The notes under the pieces are model-generated. The model worked only from the letters and a program-made list of their open reading frames with translations. It searched no databases and was not told the origin of the DNA. The position numbers and the translations under genes are program-made. Shown piece after piece: positions 47,155 to 55,812 of a stretch of DNA of 64,000 bases (positions are counted from its first letter, which is position 1; every line of letters starts with the position of its first letter). The DNA is from Chromohalobacter nigrandesensis (lineage in GTDB: Bacteria; Pseudomonadota; Gammaproteobacteria; Pseudomonadales; Halomonadaceae). The stretch is from NCBI RefSeq assembly GCF_023061285.1, contig NZ_JAKGAM010000001.1, forward strand, positions 558,001 through 622,000, written 5' to 3'.

Positions 47155-48033
47155 CTACTGGACGGACGCTGCGGTTGCAGTCTGCGCTAGTGCTTCAATC
47201 AGCCAGCTACAGAACGCACGCTTACGTTCATCCGACTCGATACACGACGCCGACAGCAGCCAGTAAGAAGAGCCGTCCGCTATGAACCCCATTGGCGCCT
47301 CAAGCTCTCCGGATACCGTCTGGTCAGCCACCATATAGATTGAGCCAATTGCATACCCAAGTCCGGCTCGCGCTGCCTTGAGACTGAGATAGAAGTGTTC
47401 AAATTCAAGCTCTCGATCAATCCTCGCCTGCGATAAAAAACGAGCACGCCACGGGCGCCACGCAGACGACCGAGAAGCCGTGTGAAGTATTGTCACCACT
47501 TCGCGATCTGAATTCGCCATCGACGGCGAGGCCACAACACCTGTGATCTCATCGGCAACCCGGCATGCGAATACGCCAGGCCCCCAGGAGAAATCGTCTC
47601 GTCGGAGCGCGAGATCAATGGAAGTCGACTGGAAATCCACCGGCCCGCCGGCAGCAAGCAGGTGAAGCGTGATATTCGGGTGCAGAGCGTAGAAATCCGG
47701 TAAGCGCGGTATAAGCCACTGCATGGTGATCGTCGGTTCACAAGACACCACCAGGGGTATATCAGTATCAACGTCCTGATCGAACGTCGTCAGTGCGCTG
47801 GAAAGCGTGTCGAATAGATTCTGACTGACGCGGTAGAGTTCAGCACCCTTGGCCGTCAAACGTACTGTGTGGTGTTCTCGGTCGAAGAGCGTTGCCCCAA
47901 GGTCCCGTTCCAATTCCCGCACCCGCTTGCTGACAGCACCGGGTGTCACGAACAATCGGTCAGCGGCCACGGTCATGCTCTGGGCCCGAGCGACCTCGAC
48001 GAAGACGCGTAACGCATCAAGTGATCGAATCAT
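47155..48033 (-). CDS. LysR family transcriptional regulator
   Basis: A 292-aa LysR protein of GcvA-like layout. The N-terminal winged helix is LRVFVEVARAQSMTVAADRLFVTPGAVSKRVRELE (core FVTPGAVSKRVRELE), then an effector domain (about 90-290). GC content falls here and in the next two genes compared with the neighbours, suggesting acquisition. Divergent from the short dioxygenase gene, the usual place for a regulator of that unit. Confidence 0.9.
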   Translation of the reverse strand: MIRSLDALRVFVEVARAQSMTVAADRLFVTPGAVSKRVRELERDLGATLFDREHHTVRLTAKGAELYRVSQNLFDTLSSALTTFDQDVDTDIPLVVSCEPTITMQWLIPRLPDFYALHPNITLHLLAAGGPVDFQSTSIDLALRRDDFSWGPGVFACRVADEITGVVASPSMANSDREVVTILHTASRSSAWRPWRARFLSQARIDRELEFEHFYLSLKAARAGLGYAIGSIYMVADQTVSGELEAPMGFIADGSSYWLLSASCIESDERKRAFCSWLIEALAQTATAASVQ

Positions 48034-48183
48034 GCGGCGTTTCCTGATTCTGGCTCGAAGTTGAGTAAGAGTAGTTCATCACAGTGAATATTAGTCGTTT
48101 CTCAACACCTGTCCTTTTGTCCAACTTGTTTTCTGCGAGCAGGTCCAGGCTCCCATCAAACCTATTGAACGAGGAGGACAATC

Positions 48184-48489
48184 GTGACGACTTTGCAAGA
48201 ATCCACTGCTGATGTCGTGGGCAAACCAACTCCGGAGGGTATCCATCGTGACGGCGTGAATTTCGTGATCATGGCCATGGTAGGACACAGCAATATGGCC
48301 AGTGGCGAATCCACGATCTACGACCTCGCTCAGGATCCGCTTGAGTCATTCACACTCGATATGCCGCTCGACCTAGCCATTGTCAACGATGAGCAGGTCT
48401 TTCATGGCGTGACGCCGATCACACCCCGTGATCAGGCCGCCCCCGCAGTGCGCGACATGCTGGTAGTGACCTTTCGCAAACAGTCCTAA
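48184..48489 (+). CDS. short 2OG-Fe(II) dioxygenase (catalytic half only)
   Basis: A 101-aa protein matching the C-terminal catalytic half of the bacterial 2OG-Fe dioxygenase family that includes amino-acid hydroxylases. Iron ligands H21 and D23 (GIHRDGVNF), H74 (VFHGVTP) and 2-oxoglutarate-binding R90 are all present, but the roughly 120-residue N-terminal half is missing. The start is a GTG with GAGGAGG upstream, and a TGA lies in frame six codons before it. It is either a truncated, dead gene or an unusual minimal enzyme. It stands next to a LysE exporter. Confidence 0.7.
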   Translation: MTTLQESTADVVGKPTPEGIHRDGVNFVIMAMVGHSNMASGESTIYDLAQDPLESFTLDMPLDLAIVNDEQVFHGVTPITPRDQAAPAVRDMLVVTFRKQS

Positions 48490-48498
48490 TAGGAGAGA

Positions 48499-48520
48499 CG
48501 GCGCCCGCTATCGGGCGCCG
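48499..48520 (+). terminator. 9-bp GC hairpin between the dioxygenase and exporter genes
   Basis: cggcgcccg (48499-48507) pairs with cgggcgccg (48512-48520) around loop ctat. TTTT follows only after 7 bases, so termination would be partial; it ends 11 bp before the exporter start and could limit its expression. Confidence 0.45.
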
Positions 48521-48531
48521 CGTGACGTTTT

Positions 48532-49155
48532 ATGATCGATTTCAATTACGCGCCATTGCTAGGTACGGTCACGGTGATCGCGGTAGGAATGGCGATAAGC
48601 CCAGGTCAGGATTTCGCCTTGATCAGTCGAAATGCAATGGTCTACTCACGTCGCGCCGGTCTCTGGGCAAGCGTTGGCATAGCCGCGGCTGTCTGGCTAC
48701 ACGTGGCCTATTGCATCACCGGCGTTGCGTTGCTGATCACAAGCTTGCCCAAGGTATATGAAGTAATCCGCTGGATCGGGGCCAGTTATCTGGTATATCT
48801 CGGAATCAAAAGCCTCGCATCGGCTAAAACTCAGGAATCGACTGCAACCACCCAACCTGACATTACCAACCGTTCGGCTTTCGGGTCAGGCTTTCTTTGT
48901 AATGCCCTGAACCCGAAAACGACGTTGTTCTTCCTAAGCATTTTCACGCAGATCATTCAGCCATCGACTCCAATAACTGTTCAGATACTTTGCGGATTGA
49001 TTATCTCTTTGGCACATCTAGCGTGGTTTAGCAGTGTCGCCTTTTGGCTTTCAACACCACGGCTGCTATCGACCATCTGGCACCTCAAGCCATGGATAGA
49101 GCGAATCCTTGGCATAATCTTGATTTGCATCGCCGTGTACATGATCTCCCCATAG
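48532..49155 (+). CDS. LysE/RhtB family amino-acid exporter
   Basis: A 207-aa protein with about six membrane helices and the family signature SPGQDFALISRNAMVYSRRAG (core PGQDFALISRNA), plus GASYLVYLGIKSL and NALNPKTTLFFLSIF. It probably exports amino acids or derivatives by proton antiport. AT-richer than its neighbours. With the adjacent dioxygenase and LysR it forms a likely hydroxy-amino-acid unit. No clear ribosome site precedes the ATG. Confidence 0.9.
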   Translation: MIDFNYAPLLGTVTVIAVGMAISPGQDFALISRNAMVYSRRAGLWASVGIAAAVWLHVAYCITGVALLITSLPKVYEVIRWIGASYLVYLGIKSLASAKTQESTATTQPDITNRSAFGSGFLCNALNPKTTLFFLSIFTQIIQPSTPITVQILCGLIISLAHLAWFSSVAFWLSTPRLLSTIWHLKPWIERILGIILICIAVYMISP

Positions 49156-49237
49156 GGCTGGGCCCGCTTTCGCAAGACAGCGTCTTCGCCGAGCGTGCGG
49201 GGAACTTCCTGAATCAGAAACAGCGCCAATCAAGACG

Positions 49238-49261
49238 CGGTGCGCCATGCCTGGCGCACCG
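49238..49261. repeat. 10-bp hairpin downstream of the exporter gene
   Basis: cggtgcgcca (49238-49247) pairs perfectly with tggcgcaccg (49252-49261) around loop tgcc. It lacks a following T run on the plus strand, but lies right behind the nag terminator and may stop plus-strand transcripts. Confidence 0.5.
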
Positions 49262-49262
49262 C

Positions 49263-49288
49263 AAAAAAGCCGGGCATTGCTGCCCGGC
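49263..49288 (-). terminator. intrinsic terminator of the nag operon
   Basis: gccgggca (49269-49276) pairs with tgcccggc (49281-49288); on the minus strand six T follow (49268-49263). It lies 32 bp after the nagE stop. Confidence 0.9.
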
Positions 49289-49319
49289 CAAGTTGAACAG
49301 CTTTCACGCGACAGTGCCT

Positions 49320-50999
49320 TCAGCGACCTCCGAGGCTGGCGGCGATGCCGGGGGCGCGTTCGCCGAGCAACACGTGGACCAGGCCGCCGTCGATGCGTTG
49401 AATGCCTTGCGCGCCGAGTGTCTTGAGGGCGGCTTCGTCGAGATTCGCGGCGTCGGCGAGGCGTAGTCGCAGACGGGTCATGGCCACGGCGGTGGCTTCC
49501 TGGACGTTGCCACGTCCGCCCAGCGCGGTCAGCCAGTGGTCGAGCTGTTCGGCACTCAGCCGCACCACGCTGGCTGCATCCGAGCCGTTGCCCTCGCTGA
49601 CTGCTGGCGCTTCACTGGGCGCGGCGCCTTCGGCCTTCATGGCCGCGCGAATCTCGTCGGCGACGCCGTCGGCTATCGGACCCAGGATTACTTGCAAGCC
49701 GCCGCCGCGCAGGTGCAACACGCCACGTGCGCCGAGTTGCTTGAGCGCCGGTTCGTCAATCGCCTTGTCGTCGACGAGCACCAGCCGCAGACGCGTGGTG
49801 CAGGCGCCCACGCTGGTCATGTTGGCCGCCCCGCCCAAGGCGTGCACGAAGGCCGGGCCGCGCTCCCCAAGATCGACCGGGGCGCTGGTGGCGCCCGCGG
49901 TTTCCGGCTCGCGTCCTGGCGTGGGTAGATCGAAGCGCACAATCGCCCAGCGGAACACCGCGTAATACAGCGCGAAATAGCAAAGCCCCACCGGAATCAT
50001 CAGCCAGCCGTTGGTCGAGAGCCCGTAGGAAAGCGCGTAGTCGAAGGCCCCGGCCGAGAAGGTGAATCCCAGTTTGACGTCGAGCAGGTTCATGATCACC
50101 AGCGACAGCCCGGTGAGCAGCGCATGCAACACGTACAGAAACGGCGCCAGGAACATGAAGGTGAACTCGATCGGCTCGGTCACGCCGGTCAGAAACGCGG
50201 TCAACGCCAGCGACAACAGCAAGCCGCCGACCTGGGCACGCCGTCCCTTGGGCGCAGCGTGATACATCGCCAGCGCCGCGGCCGGCAGGCCGAACATCAT
50301 CACCGGGAAGAAGCCCGCCATGAAGCTGCCCGCGCTGGGGTCACCGGCGAAGAAGCGATTGAGATCACCGGTCGCGCCGTCGAAGCTGCCGAACACGAAC
50401 CATACGAAGCTGTTGAGTACATGGTGCAGCCCGGTGACGATCAGCAAGCGATTGAGCACGCCATAGACGAAGAGCCCCAGGTCACCGGCATCGATCAGCC
50501 ACTGGCCGAGGGTATCGATGCCGGTCTGCACCGTCGGCCAGATCACCCCGAAAATCATCCCCAGGATGACCGCGGCGAGCCCGGTGACGATGGGGATAAA
50601 GCGTCGCCCGCCGAAGAATGCCAGGTAGTCGGGGAGCTTGATGTCCTTGAAGCGGTTATAGAGAAGGCCCGCCACGGTACCGATGATGATGCCCGACAAC
50701 ACGCCCATGTTGATGTCTTCGTTGAGCGTATGCAGGACCGCATCGAGCACCAGATAACCGACGACACCCGCCAGCCCGGCGGCACCGTTACTGTCGTTGG
50801 CGAAGCCCACCGCCAGGCCGATGGCGAAGATCAACGCCAGGTTGGCGAAGATCGCGTCGCCGGCATTGGCGATGAAGGCGATGTCGAGCAGGTCCGGCTG
50901 TCCCATTCGCAGCAGCAGGCCGGCGACCGGCAGTACCGCGATGGGCAGCATGAGCGAGCGACCCAGCTTCTGCAGGCCCCCCATGATATCGAGTTGCAT
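49320..50999 (-). CDS. nagE: N-acetylglucosamine-specific PTS EIICB permease with a second EIIB-like domain
   Basis: The membrane permease that imports and phosphorylates GlcNAc. The 559-aa product has an EIIC domain (about 1-355) with the GVTEPIEFTF signature (272-281), then an EIIB domain (about 380-455) with phospho-Cys400 in VGACTTRLRLVL. A second EIIB-like domain (about 480-559) repeats the fold, but the Cys position reads ATAVAMTRLRL, so it cannot be phosphorylated on Cys. Phosphate comes from the adjacent EIIA-HPr-EI fusion. The ATG at 50999 matches the conserved start; the frame is open to 51050. Confidence 0.93.
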   Translation of the reverse strand: MQLDIMGGLQKLGRSLMLPIAVLPVAGLLLRMGQPDLLDIAFIANAGDAIFANLALIFAIGLAVGFANDSNGAAGLAGVVGYLVLDAVLHTLNEDINMGVLSGIIIGTVAGLLYNRFKDIKLPDYLAFFGGRRFIPIVTGLAAVILGMIFGVIWPTVQTGIDTLGQWLIDAGDLGLFVYGVLNRLLIVTGLHHVLNSFVWFVFGSFDGATGDLNRFFAGDPSAGSFMAGFFPVMMFGLPAAALAMYHAAPKGRRAQVGGLLLSLALTAFLTGVTEPIEFTFMFLAPFLYVLHALLTGLSLVIMNLLDVKLGFTFSAGAFDYALSYGLSTNGWLMIPVGLCYFALYYAVFRWAIVRFDLPTPGREPETAGATSAPVDLGERGPAFVHALGGAANMTSVGACTTRLRLVLVDDKAIDEPALKQLGARGVLHLRGGGLQVILGPIADGVADEIRAAMKAEGAAPSEAPAVSEGNGSDAASVVRLSAEQLDHWLTALGGRGNVQEATAVAMTRLRLRLADAANLDEAALKTLGAQGIQRIDGGLVHVLLGERAPGIAASLGGR

Positions 51000-51058
51000 G
51001 ATCGTTTCTCCCACTCTTGTTGTTGTCCAGAATGTTGTTGCCCAGAACATCAGGCGCG

Positions 51059-53572
51059 TCAGGCAGCGACCGGTACTTCCAGCCAGGTTTTGACCCGCTC
51101 GCGCACGGCGGCGCCGTCGTCCAGTTCCAACCAGGTCGGCAGTTGTTCGGCGAGTGCGGCGGCGTCTAGCTCACGCAGCGCGGCCTTGACCGCCGGCACG
51201 CGGCTTGGCTCCACCGAGAGCTCGTCGACGCCCAGTGCCACCAGCACGGCCAAGGCCAGCGGATCACCGGCAGCGGCGCCGCATACACCTACTGGGCAGC
51301 GTCCGGCAGCACCTTCGACGGTTGTCTTGATCAGCCGCAATACCGCTGGATGCAGCACGTCGAGTTGTGCCGCGAGTCCGGGGTCTTCACGGTCCATGGC
51401 CAGGGTGTACTGGGTCAGGTCGTTGGTGCCGATCGACAGGAAATCGGCCTCGGCGGCGAGGCTGGCAGCGCACAGTGCAGCCGACGGCACTTCGATCATC
51501 ACGCCGAGCTGCGGCAATCGGCTCACGCCGAGCTCCCCGGCCAGCGTTTCGAGCCGTTGGCGCAACGCCCGCAGCTCTCCGACGCCACTGACCATCGGCA
51601 GCATGATGCGCAGCGAGTCGAGTGGCTCAAGCGCGAGCAAGGCGCGTAATTGGCTATTCAGCAGTTCGGTATGACTTGCCCACAAGCGGATGCCGCGCAC
51701 CCCCAGCGCCGGATTGGCAACGCTAGGCAGCGGCAAGTAGTCGAGTTGCTTGTCAGCGCCGATATCCAGCGTACGTACGATCACTGGCTTACCGCCCAGC
51801 GCATCGAGCGCGGCCTGATATTCATCGCGCTGCTCGTCGACGCTCGGCGCGCTGTCACGATCGAGAAACAGGAATTCGCTGCGCAGCAGGCCGATACCGT
51901 CGGCGCCTTCCTGGGCGGCGATAAGTGCCTCGGCACCGCCGGCGACGTTGGCGCAGACCTCGATAGTGCGTCCGTCACGGGTCGTCGCCGGCTGGCTTGC
52001 CGACGCGCGGGCGGCGCCTCGAGCCTGCTCGCGTTCCGCGATGCGCGTGCGCATGGCCTCCAGGCTGGCGCTATCCGGCTGCGGTTCGAGCAGGCCGCGT
52101 TCGGCATCGAGAATCGCCATCTCCCCTTCGGCCGATTCCAGCGCCGCCCCCATCGCCACCAGGCACGGCACGCCCCGAGCCCGGGCGAGAATCGCCACGT
52201 GCGACGTGGTGCCCCCCGCCATCAGGCAGATGCCCGCCGGGTGCTGAGCGACCAAGGCCGTGAGTTCCGAGGGCGTCAGATCGTCGGCGATGACAATGGC
52301 GTCGGCCGGCACCTCTGGGGCGCTCGGCGCCGACCCCAAGCACGCCATTACTTGGCGCTGTAGATCGCGCAGATCGGCCACCCGCGCCGCCAGCAGTTTA
52401 TTGCCGGTCGCCTGCAGGCGCGCCGCTTCGTCATCGAGGGCGTCCTTCCAGGCCTGCCCGGCGCTGCGTCCGCTGTCGATGTAACCCTCGGCGGCCTCGC
52501 GCAATGCTGGGTCGTCGAGCCAGGCCAAGTGCGCCTCGAGGATCTCGGCCTCGCTGCGTCGTGCGCTGCGCTTGGCTTGCGCCAGCGCCGTCTTGAGTGA
52601 ATGACCGACGCTCTCCAACGCTTCGCCAAGCGCCACACGTTCCCGGGCTGGATCGTCACCGGCTTGCGGTACCGTAGGCAACGCCGCCACATAATGATGC
52701 AGCGGCCCGACCGCCAGCCCTTGGCTGGCGACGAGCCCGGCCAACTGCCCTGCCCCGGCCTCGGCGGTAGGCAGCTCGGCGGCACTGGCCACGGGATCAT
52801 CGGCCTCGGCTTCGCTCAGCAGCCGCTCGGCGGCATCCAGCGCCGCCGTGGCACGTTCGCCGCGTGCGATCAGCGTCACGCGATCGCCTTCCACCAGCCC
52901 CATGTTCATCAACCGGCTCAGGCTGCGTGCCTCGACATGCGTCTCGCCGTGGACGAGTTCGAGCTCGACATTCTGCTCATGGGCGATGGCGCGTAGCCGG
53001 GCCGCGGGTCGCGCGTGCAGCCCAGCCTCCAGGGCCAAGGTCACCTCGCGGGTGGCCTGAGGGCCCGATGCCGCGGGTGTATCCACGCCGGTCGTTTCTA
53101 GCGGCGCCTCAAGACGCATGATCGTCTCGCCCTGGCGCACGCTGTCACCGCTGCGCTGTGCGTCGCGAGACGTCAGACGCCAACCGGCCGGTTCGGCGAT
53201 AATCAATGGCGTGATCAGGCTCATCGCCTGCTGGGCGACCTGATCGGCGTCGAAGCGCAGCAACGGCGCGCCGGCCGCGACGCGCTGGCCGACCTCGACC
53301 AGCAGCTCGAGCCCCGCGCCCTCGAGATTGACGGTATCCAACCCCAGATGAACGAGCAGTTCGACGCCGCCCGCACTGCGCAGCGTCACCGCGTGGGCGG
53401 TACGTGCACAGTGTACGATCTCGCCGTCGCAGGGCGCGTGCAGAGTATCGCCCAGCGGATCGATAGCCAGGCCGTCGCCGAGCGTGCCCTCGGCGAAGAC
53501 CGGGTCGGGCACCGCGTCGAGGGCGACGAGGACGCCGTCCACCGGTGCCAGAATATCTAAGGATGAAGCCAT
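51059..53572 (-). CDS. nagF: PTS EIIA-HPr-EI fusion protein for N-acetylglucosamine
   Basis: An 837-aa multiphosphoryl transfer protein. EIIA(Glc)-type domain (about 1-150): H60 and phospho-His75 in GGVELLVHLGLDT. HPr domain (about 173-258): phospho-His186 in EAGLHARPAARL. EI domain (about 280-837): phospho-His458 in GGTTSHVAILAR, PEP-site segments LLRSEFLFLDR and FLSIGTNDLTQY, and the C-terminal Cys in PVGVCG. It carries the full chain from PEP to NagE, so the operon needs no outside PTS parts. GGAGG precedes the ATG. Confidence 0.95.
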   Translation of the reverse strand: MASSLDILAPVDGVLVALDAVPDPVFAEGTLGDGLAIDPLGDTLHAPCDGEIVHCARTAHAVTLRSAGGVELLVHLGLDTVNLEGAGLELLVEVGQRVAAGAPLLRFDADQVAQQAMSLITPLIIAEPAGWRLTSRDAQRSGDSVRQGETIMRLEAPLETTGVDTPAASGPQATREVTLALEAGLHARPAARLRAIAHEQNVELELVHGETHVEARSLSRLMNMGLVEGDRVTLIARGERATAALDAAERLLSEAEADDPVASAAELPTAEAGAGQLAGLVASQGLAVGPLHHYVAALPTVPQAGDDPARERVALGEALESVGHSLKTALAQAKRSARRSEAEILEAHLAWLDDPALREAAEGYIDSGRSAGQAWKDALDDEAARLQATGNKLLAARVADLRDLQRQVMACLGSAPSAPEVPADAIVIADDLTPSELTALVAQHPAGICLMAGGTTSHVAILARARGVPCLVAMGAALESAEGEMAILDAERGLLEPQPDSASLEAMRTRIAEREQARGAARASASQPATTRDGRTIEVCANVAGGAEALIAAQEGADGIGLLRSEFLFLDRDSAPSVDEQRDEYQAALDALGGKPVIVRTLDIGADKQLDYLPLPSVANPALGVRGIRLWASHTELLNSQLRALLALEPLDSLRIMLPMVSGVGELRALRQRLETLAGELGVSRLPQLGVMIEVPSAALCAASLAAEADFLSIGTNDLTQYTLAMDREDPGLAAQLDVLHPAVLRLIKTTVEGAAGRCPVGVCGAAAGDPLALAVLVALGVDELSVEPSRVPAVKAALRELDAAALAEQLPTWLELDDGAAVRERVKTWLEVPVAA

Positions 53573-53632
53573 GTTGCCTCCGGCGTTGTTGTTGTGGAGA
53601 AAGCTGTTACTGGAAAAGGAATCGAAAAGCGC

Positions 53633-54655
53633 TCAGCGCGTACGGGTTACCTTCTTGAGATGTCGCGGCTGGTCGGGGTCGCTACCCCGTGCCACCGCCA
53701 GTTGGGCTGCCATAACGTAGAAGCTTTGGATCACCGACAGCGGTTGCAACGCCGCATGGCCGGCGTCGGCGAGCGTCAGCTCGCGCTGGGCGACGCCTTT
53801 ATCGGCGGCCAGGATCACCCGCGCGCCAACACTCTCAAGCCATTCGGCAAGTTCGAGCAGGCCGGCCTGTTCGGGCCCCGGCGGCGCGAACACCAGCACC
53901 GGATAGCTGGGACCGATCAACGCCATCGGACCGTGCTTGACCTCGGCACCGCTGAACGGCTCGGCCTGGAGGGCGCAGGTCTCCTTGAACTTGAGCGCCG
54001 CTTCCTGGGCGACAGCCAATCCGGCGCCGCGCCCCACCACCATCAACTTGTCGGCATCGCGCAGTGCCTCGATGGCCGGTGACCAGTCCTGCTCGGCCGC
54101 CACGCGCAGCCGTGCGGGTAGCGCCTCGAGCGCAGCGAGCAATTCGCGGTCCCGATTCCAGTAGCCAAGCAGCTGCGCACAGGCCGATAGCGTGGCCAGG
54201 TAGCTCTTGGTCGCGGCGACGCTGCGCTCTTCACCGGCCTGCAGCGCAATTTCACGGTCGCTCACTTCGCCCAACGGCGACTGCGGCGTATTGACCAGCG
54301 CCAGCGTCTGCGCCCCGCCGGCGGCTAGCGCTTTTTGGGTCTCGATCAGGTCGGGGCTCTGACCGGACTGTGAGATCGCCAGCGCCAGTTGGCCATCGAG
54401 CTTCCATGGCGCCCGCGCCAGGGTGGTCAGCGACGGCGGCAGCGAGGCAACCGGAATCCCTCGGCTCTGCATGCATAAATAGGCGAAGTAACTGGCGGCA
54501 TGGTCGGAGCTCCCCCGCGCCACGGTGACCACGCCGTGCGGGTCGCATTGGCGCAGCCACTCGCCGAGTTCGGCCAGCGATTCGGCATTGCGGGCCAATT
54601 GATCGGCAATGCGCTCGGGGGCATCGCGCGCTTCGCTGAGCATCATCGAACTCAT
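53633..54655 (-). CDS. SIS-domain glucosamine-6-phosphate deaminase (NagB-II type)
   Basis: A 340-aa protein with two SIS sugar-isomerase domains (VVTVARGSSDHAASYFAY; LALAISQSGQSPDLIE; KLMVVGRGAGLAVAQEAALKFKE, core GRGAGLAVAQEAA). It resembles the isomerase half of GlmS without the glutaminase domain. Between nagA and the PTS genes it should convert GlcN-6-P to Fru-6-P plus ammonia, replacing classical NagB. The ATG at 54655 overlaps the nagA stop (ATGA) with AGGAG upstream. Confidence 0.9.
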   Translation of the reverse strand: MSSMMLSEARDAPERIADQLARNAESLAELGEWLRQCDPHGVVTVARGSSDHAASYFAYLCMQSRGIPVASLPPSLTTLARAPWKLDGQLALAISQSGQSPDLIETQKALAAGGAQTLALVNTPQSPLGEVSDREIALQAGEERSVAATKSYLATLSACAQLLGYWNRDRELLAALEALPARLRVAAEQDWSPAIEALRDADKLMVVGRGAGLAVAQEAALKFKETCALQAEPFSGAEVKHGPMALIGPSYPVLVFAPPGPEQAGLLELAEWLESVGARVILAADKGVAQRELTLADAGHAALQPLSVIQSFYVMAAQLAVARGSDPDQPRHLKKVTRTR

Positions 54656-55794
54656 GCATCGTCTCCTGGGCGGGTCGCTGGGGCGTTTTCGGGGTGATCG
54701 CCAGCCACGATCTGGCCCTCGACATAGACACAGTCGACGGCCAGATCGCGATCGAGCACCACGACGTCGGCGTAACAACCATCGGCCAATCGGCCGCGGT
54801 CAGGCAGGCCGAGAAAATCGGCGGGATGGCGCGATACGCGTTCGCTGGCCTCGGCCAGTGACAGACCGATAGCGACCAGGTTGCGCAGCGCCTGATCCAT
54901 GGTCAGGGTGCTGCCGGCGAGCGTGCCATCGGCCAGACGTACCCCGCCCAGGCACTTGGTCACCGCCTGCTCACCGAGGCGGTATTCGCCGTCGGGCATG
55001 CCGGCGGCGGCGGTCGAGTCGGTGACCGCGTAAAGACGTGGAATGCTCCTGAGCGCGACGCGAATCGCGCCGGGATGGACGTGCAACAAGTCGGGGATTA
55101 GCTCGGCGAAGTCGGCATGCGCCAACGCCGCGCCGGCCATGCCCGGGTGGCGGTGATGCAGGCCGGTCATGGCATTGTAGAGGTGGGTAAAGCCGCAGGC
55201 GCCGTGCTCCATCGCCGCCACGCCCTGTTCGTAGGTGCCCAGGGTATGGCCGAGCTGGACACGCACGCCGCGCTCGCTCAAATGCCGAATCAGTGCGTAA
55301 TGTCCGGAGAGTTCCGGCGCCAGGGTCACCAGCCGGATCGGCGCCAGCTCGCACAGCGCGTCGATTTCGGCGATCTCGCCGGGTCGGGCGTGGGGCGGCT
55401 GGGCGCCGAGTTTGCCGGGATTGATGTAGGGGCCTTCGAGGTGCACGCCGAGAATGCGTGCGCCCTCGCCGGGTGGCTGTTCCATCAAGGCACCGATTTC
55501 GCCAAGTACTTGGCGCACCTCGGCGTCGGTGGCGGTCATCGTCGTCGCCAGCAGGCTGGTGGTGCCGAAGCGCGCATGGGTACGCGCCAGCGTGGTCACC
55601 GCCTCGCCGCCTTCCATGGTGTCGGCGCCCCCGCCGCCATGCACATGCAGGTCGATGAAGCCGGGCAGTATATAGGGCGCGTCGTTGTCGGCCGGATCTG
55701 CCGGCTTGCCATCGATGCGCGCGATACGCCCATCGCGCCAGTGGATCTCGCCGAGGCGCCAGCCTTCGGGAGTGAGGATGTTGCCGTAATGCAT
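54652..55794 (-). CDS. nagA: N-acetylglucosamine-6-phosphate deacetylase
   Basis: NagA removes acetate from GlcNAc-6-P after PTS import. The 380-aa amidohydrolase has the metal-binding PGFIDLHVHGGGGADTM (core DLHVHGGGG), the Glu in LGVHLEGPYINPGKLGAQ, substrate and metal His residues (LGHTLGTYEQG, FTHLYNAMTGLHHR) and the catalytic Asp in YAVTDSTAAAG. It lies 18 bp after the GntR regulator gene. Confidence 0.95.
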   Translation of the reverse strand: MHYGNILTPEGWRLGEIHWRDGRIARIDGKPADPADNDAPYILPGFIDLHVHGGGGADTMEGGEAVTTLARTHARFGTTSLLATTMTATDAEVRQVLGEIGALMEQPPGEGARILGVHLEGPYINPGKLGAQPPHARPGEIAEIDALCELAPIRLVTLAPELSGHYALIRHLSERGVRVQLGHTLGTYEQGVAAMEHGACGFTHLYNAMTGLHHRHPGMAGAALAHADFAELIPDLLHVHPGAIRVALRSIPRLYAVTDSTAAAGMPDGEYRLGEQAVTKCLGGVRLADGTLAGSTLTMDQALRNLVAIGLSLAEASERVSRHPADFLGLPDRGRLADGCYADVVVLDRDLAVDCVYVEGQIVAGDHPENAPATRPGDDA

Positions 55795-55812
55795 TGGCTT
55801 ACCTTTTCCTTC

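Noticed and set aside
51018-51047. Direct repeat tgttgttgYccagaa twice between nagE and the PTS fusion gene
   Set aside because: Only two 15-bp copies with one mismatch; probably slippage, with no sign of regulatory use.
50124-51674. 516-aa open frame on the plus strand
   Set aside because: Antisense to nagE and the EIIA-HPr-EI gene; composition is Gln/Arg-rich low complexity, typical of a shadow.
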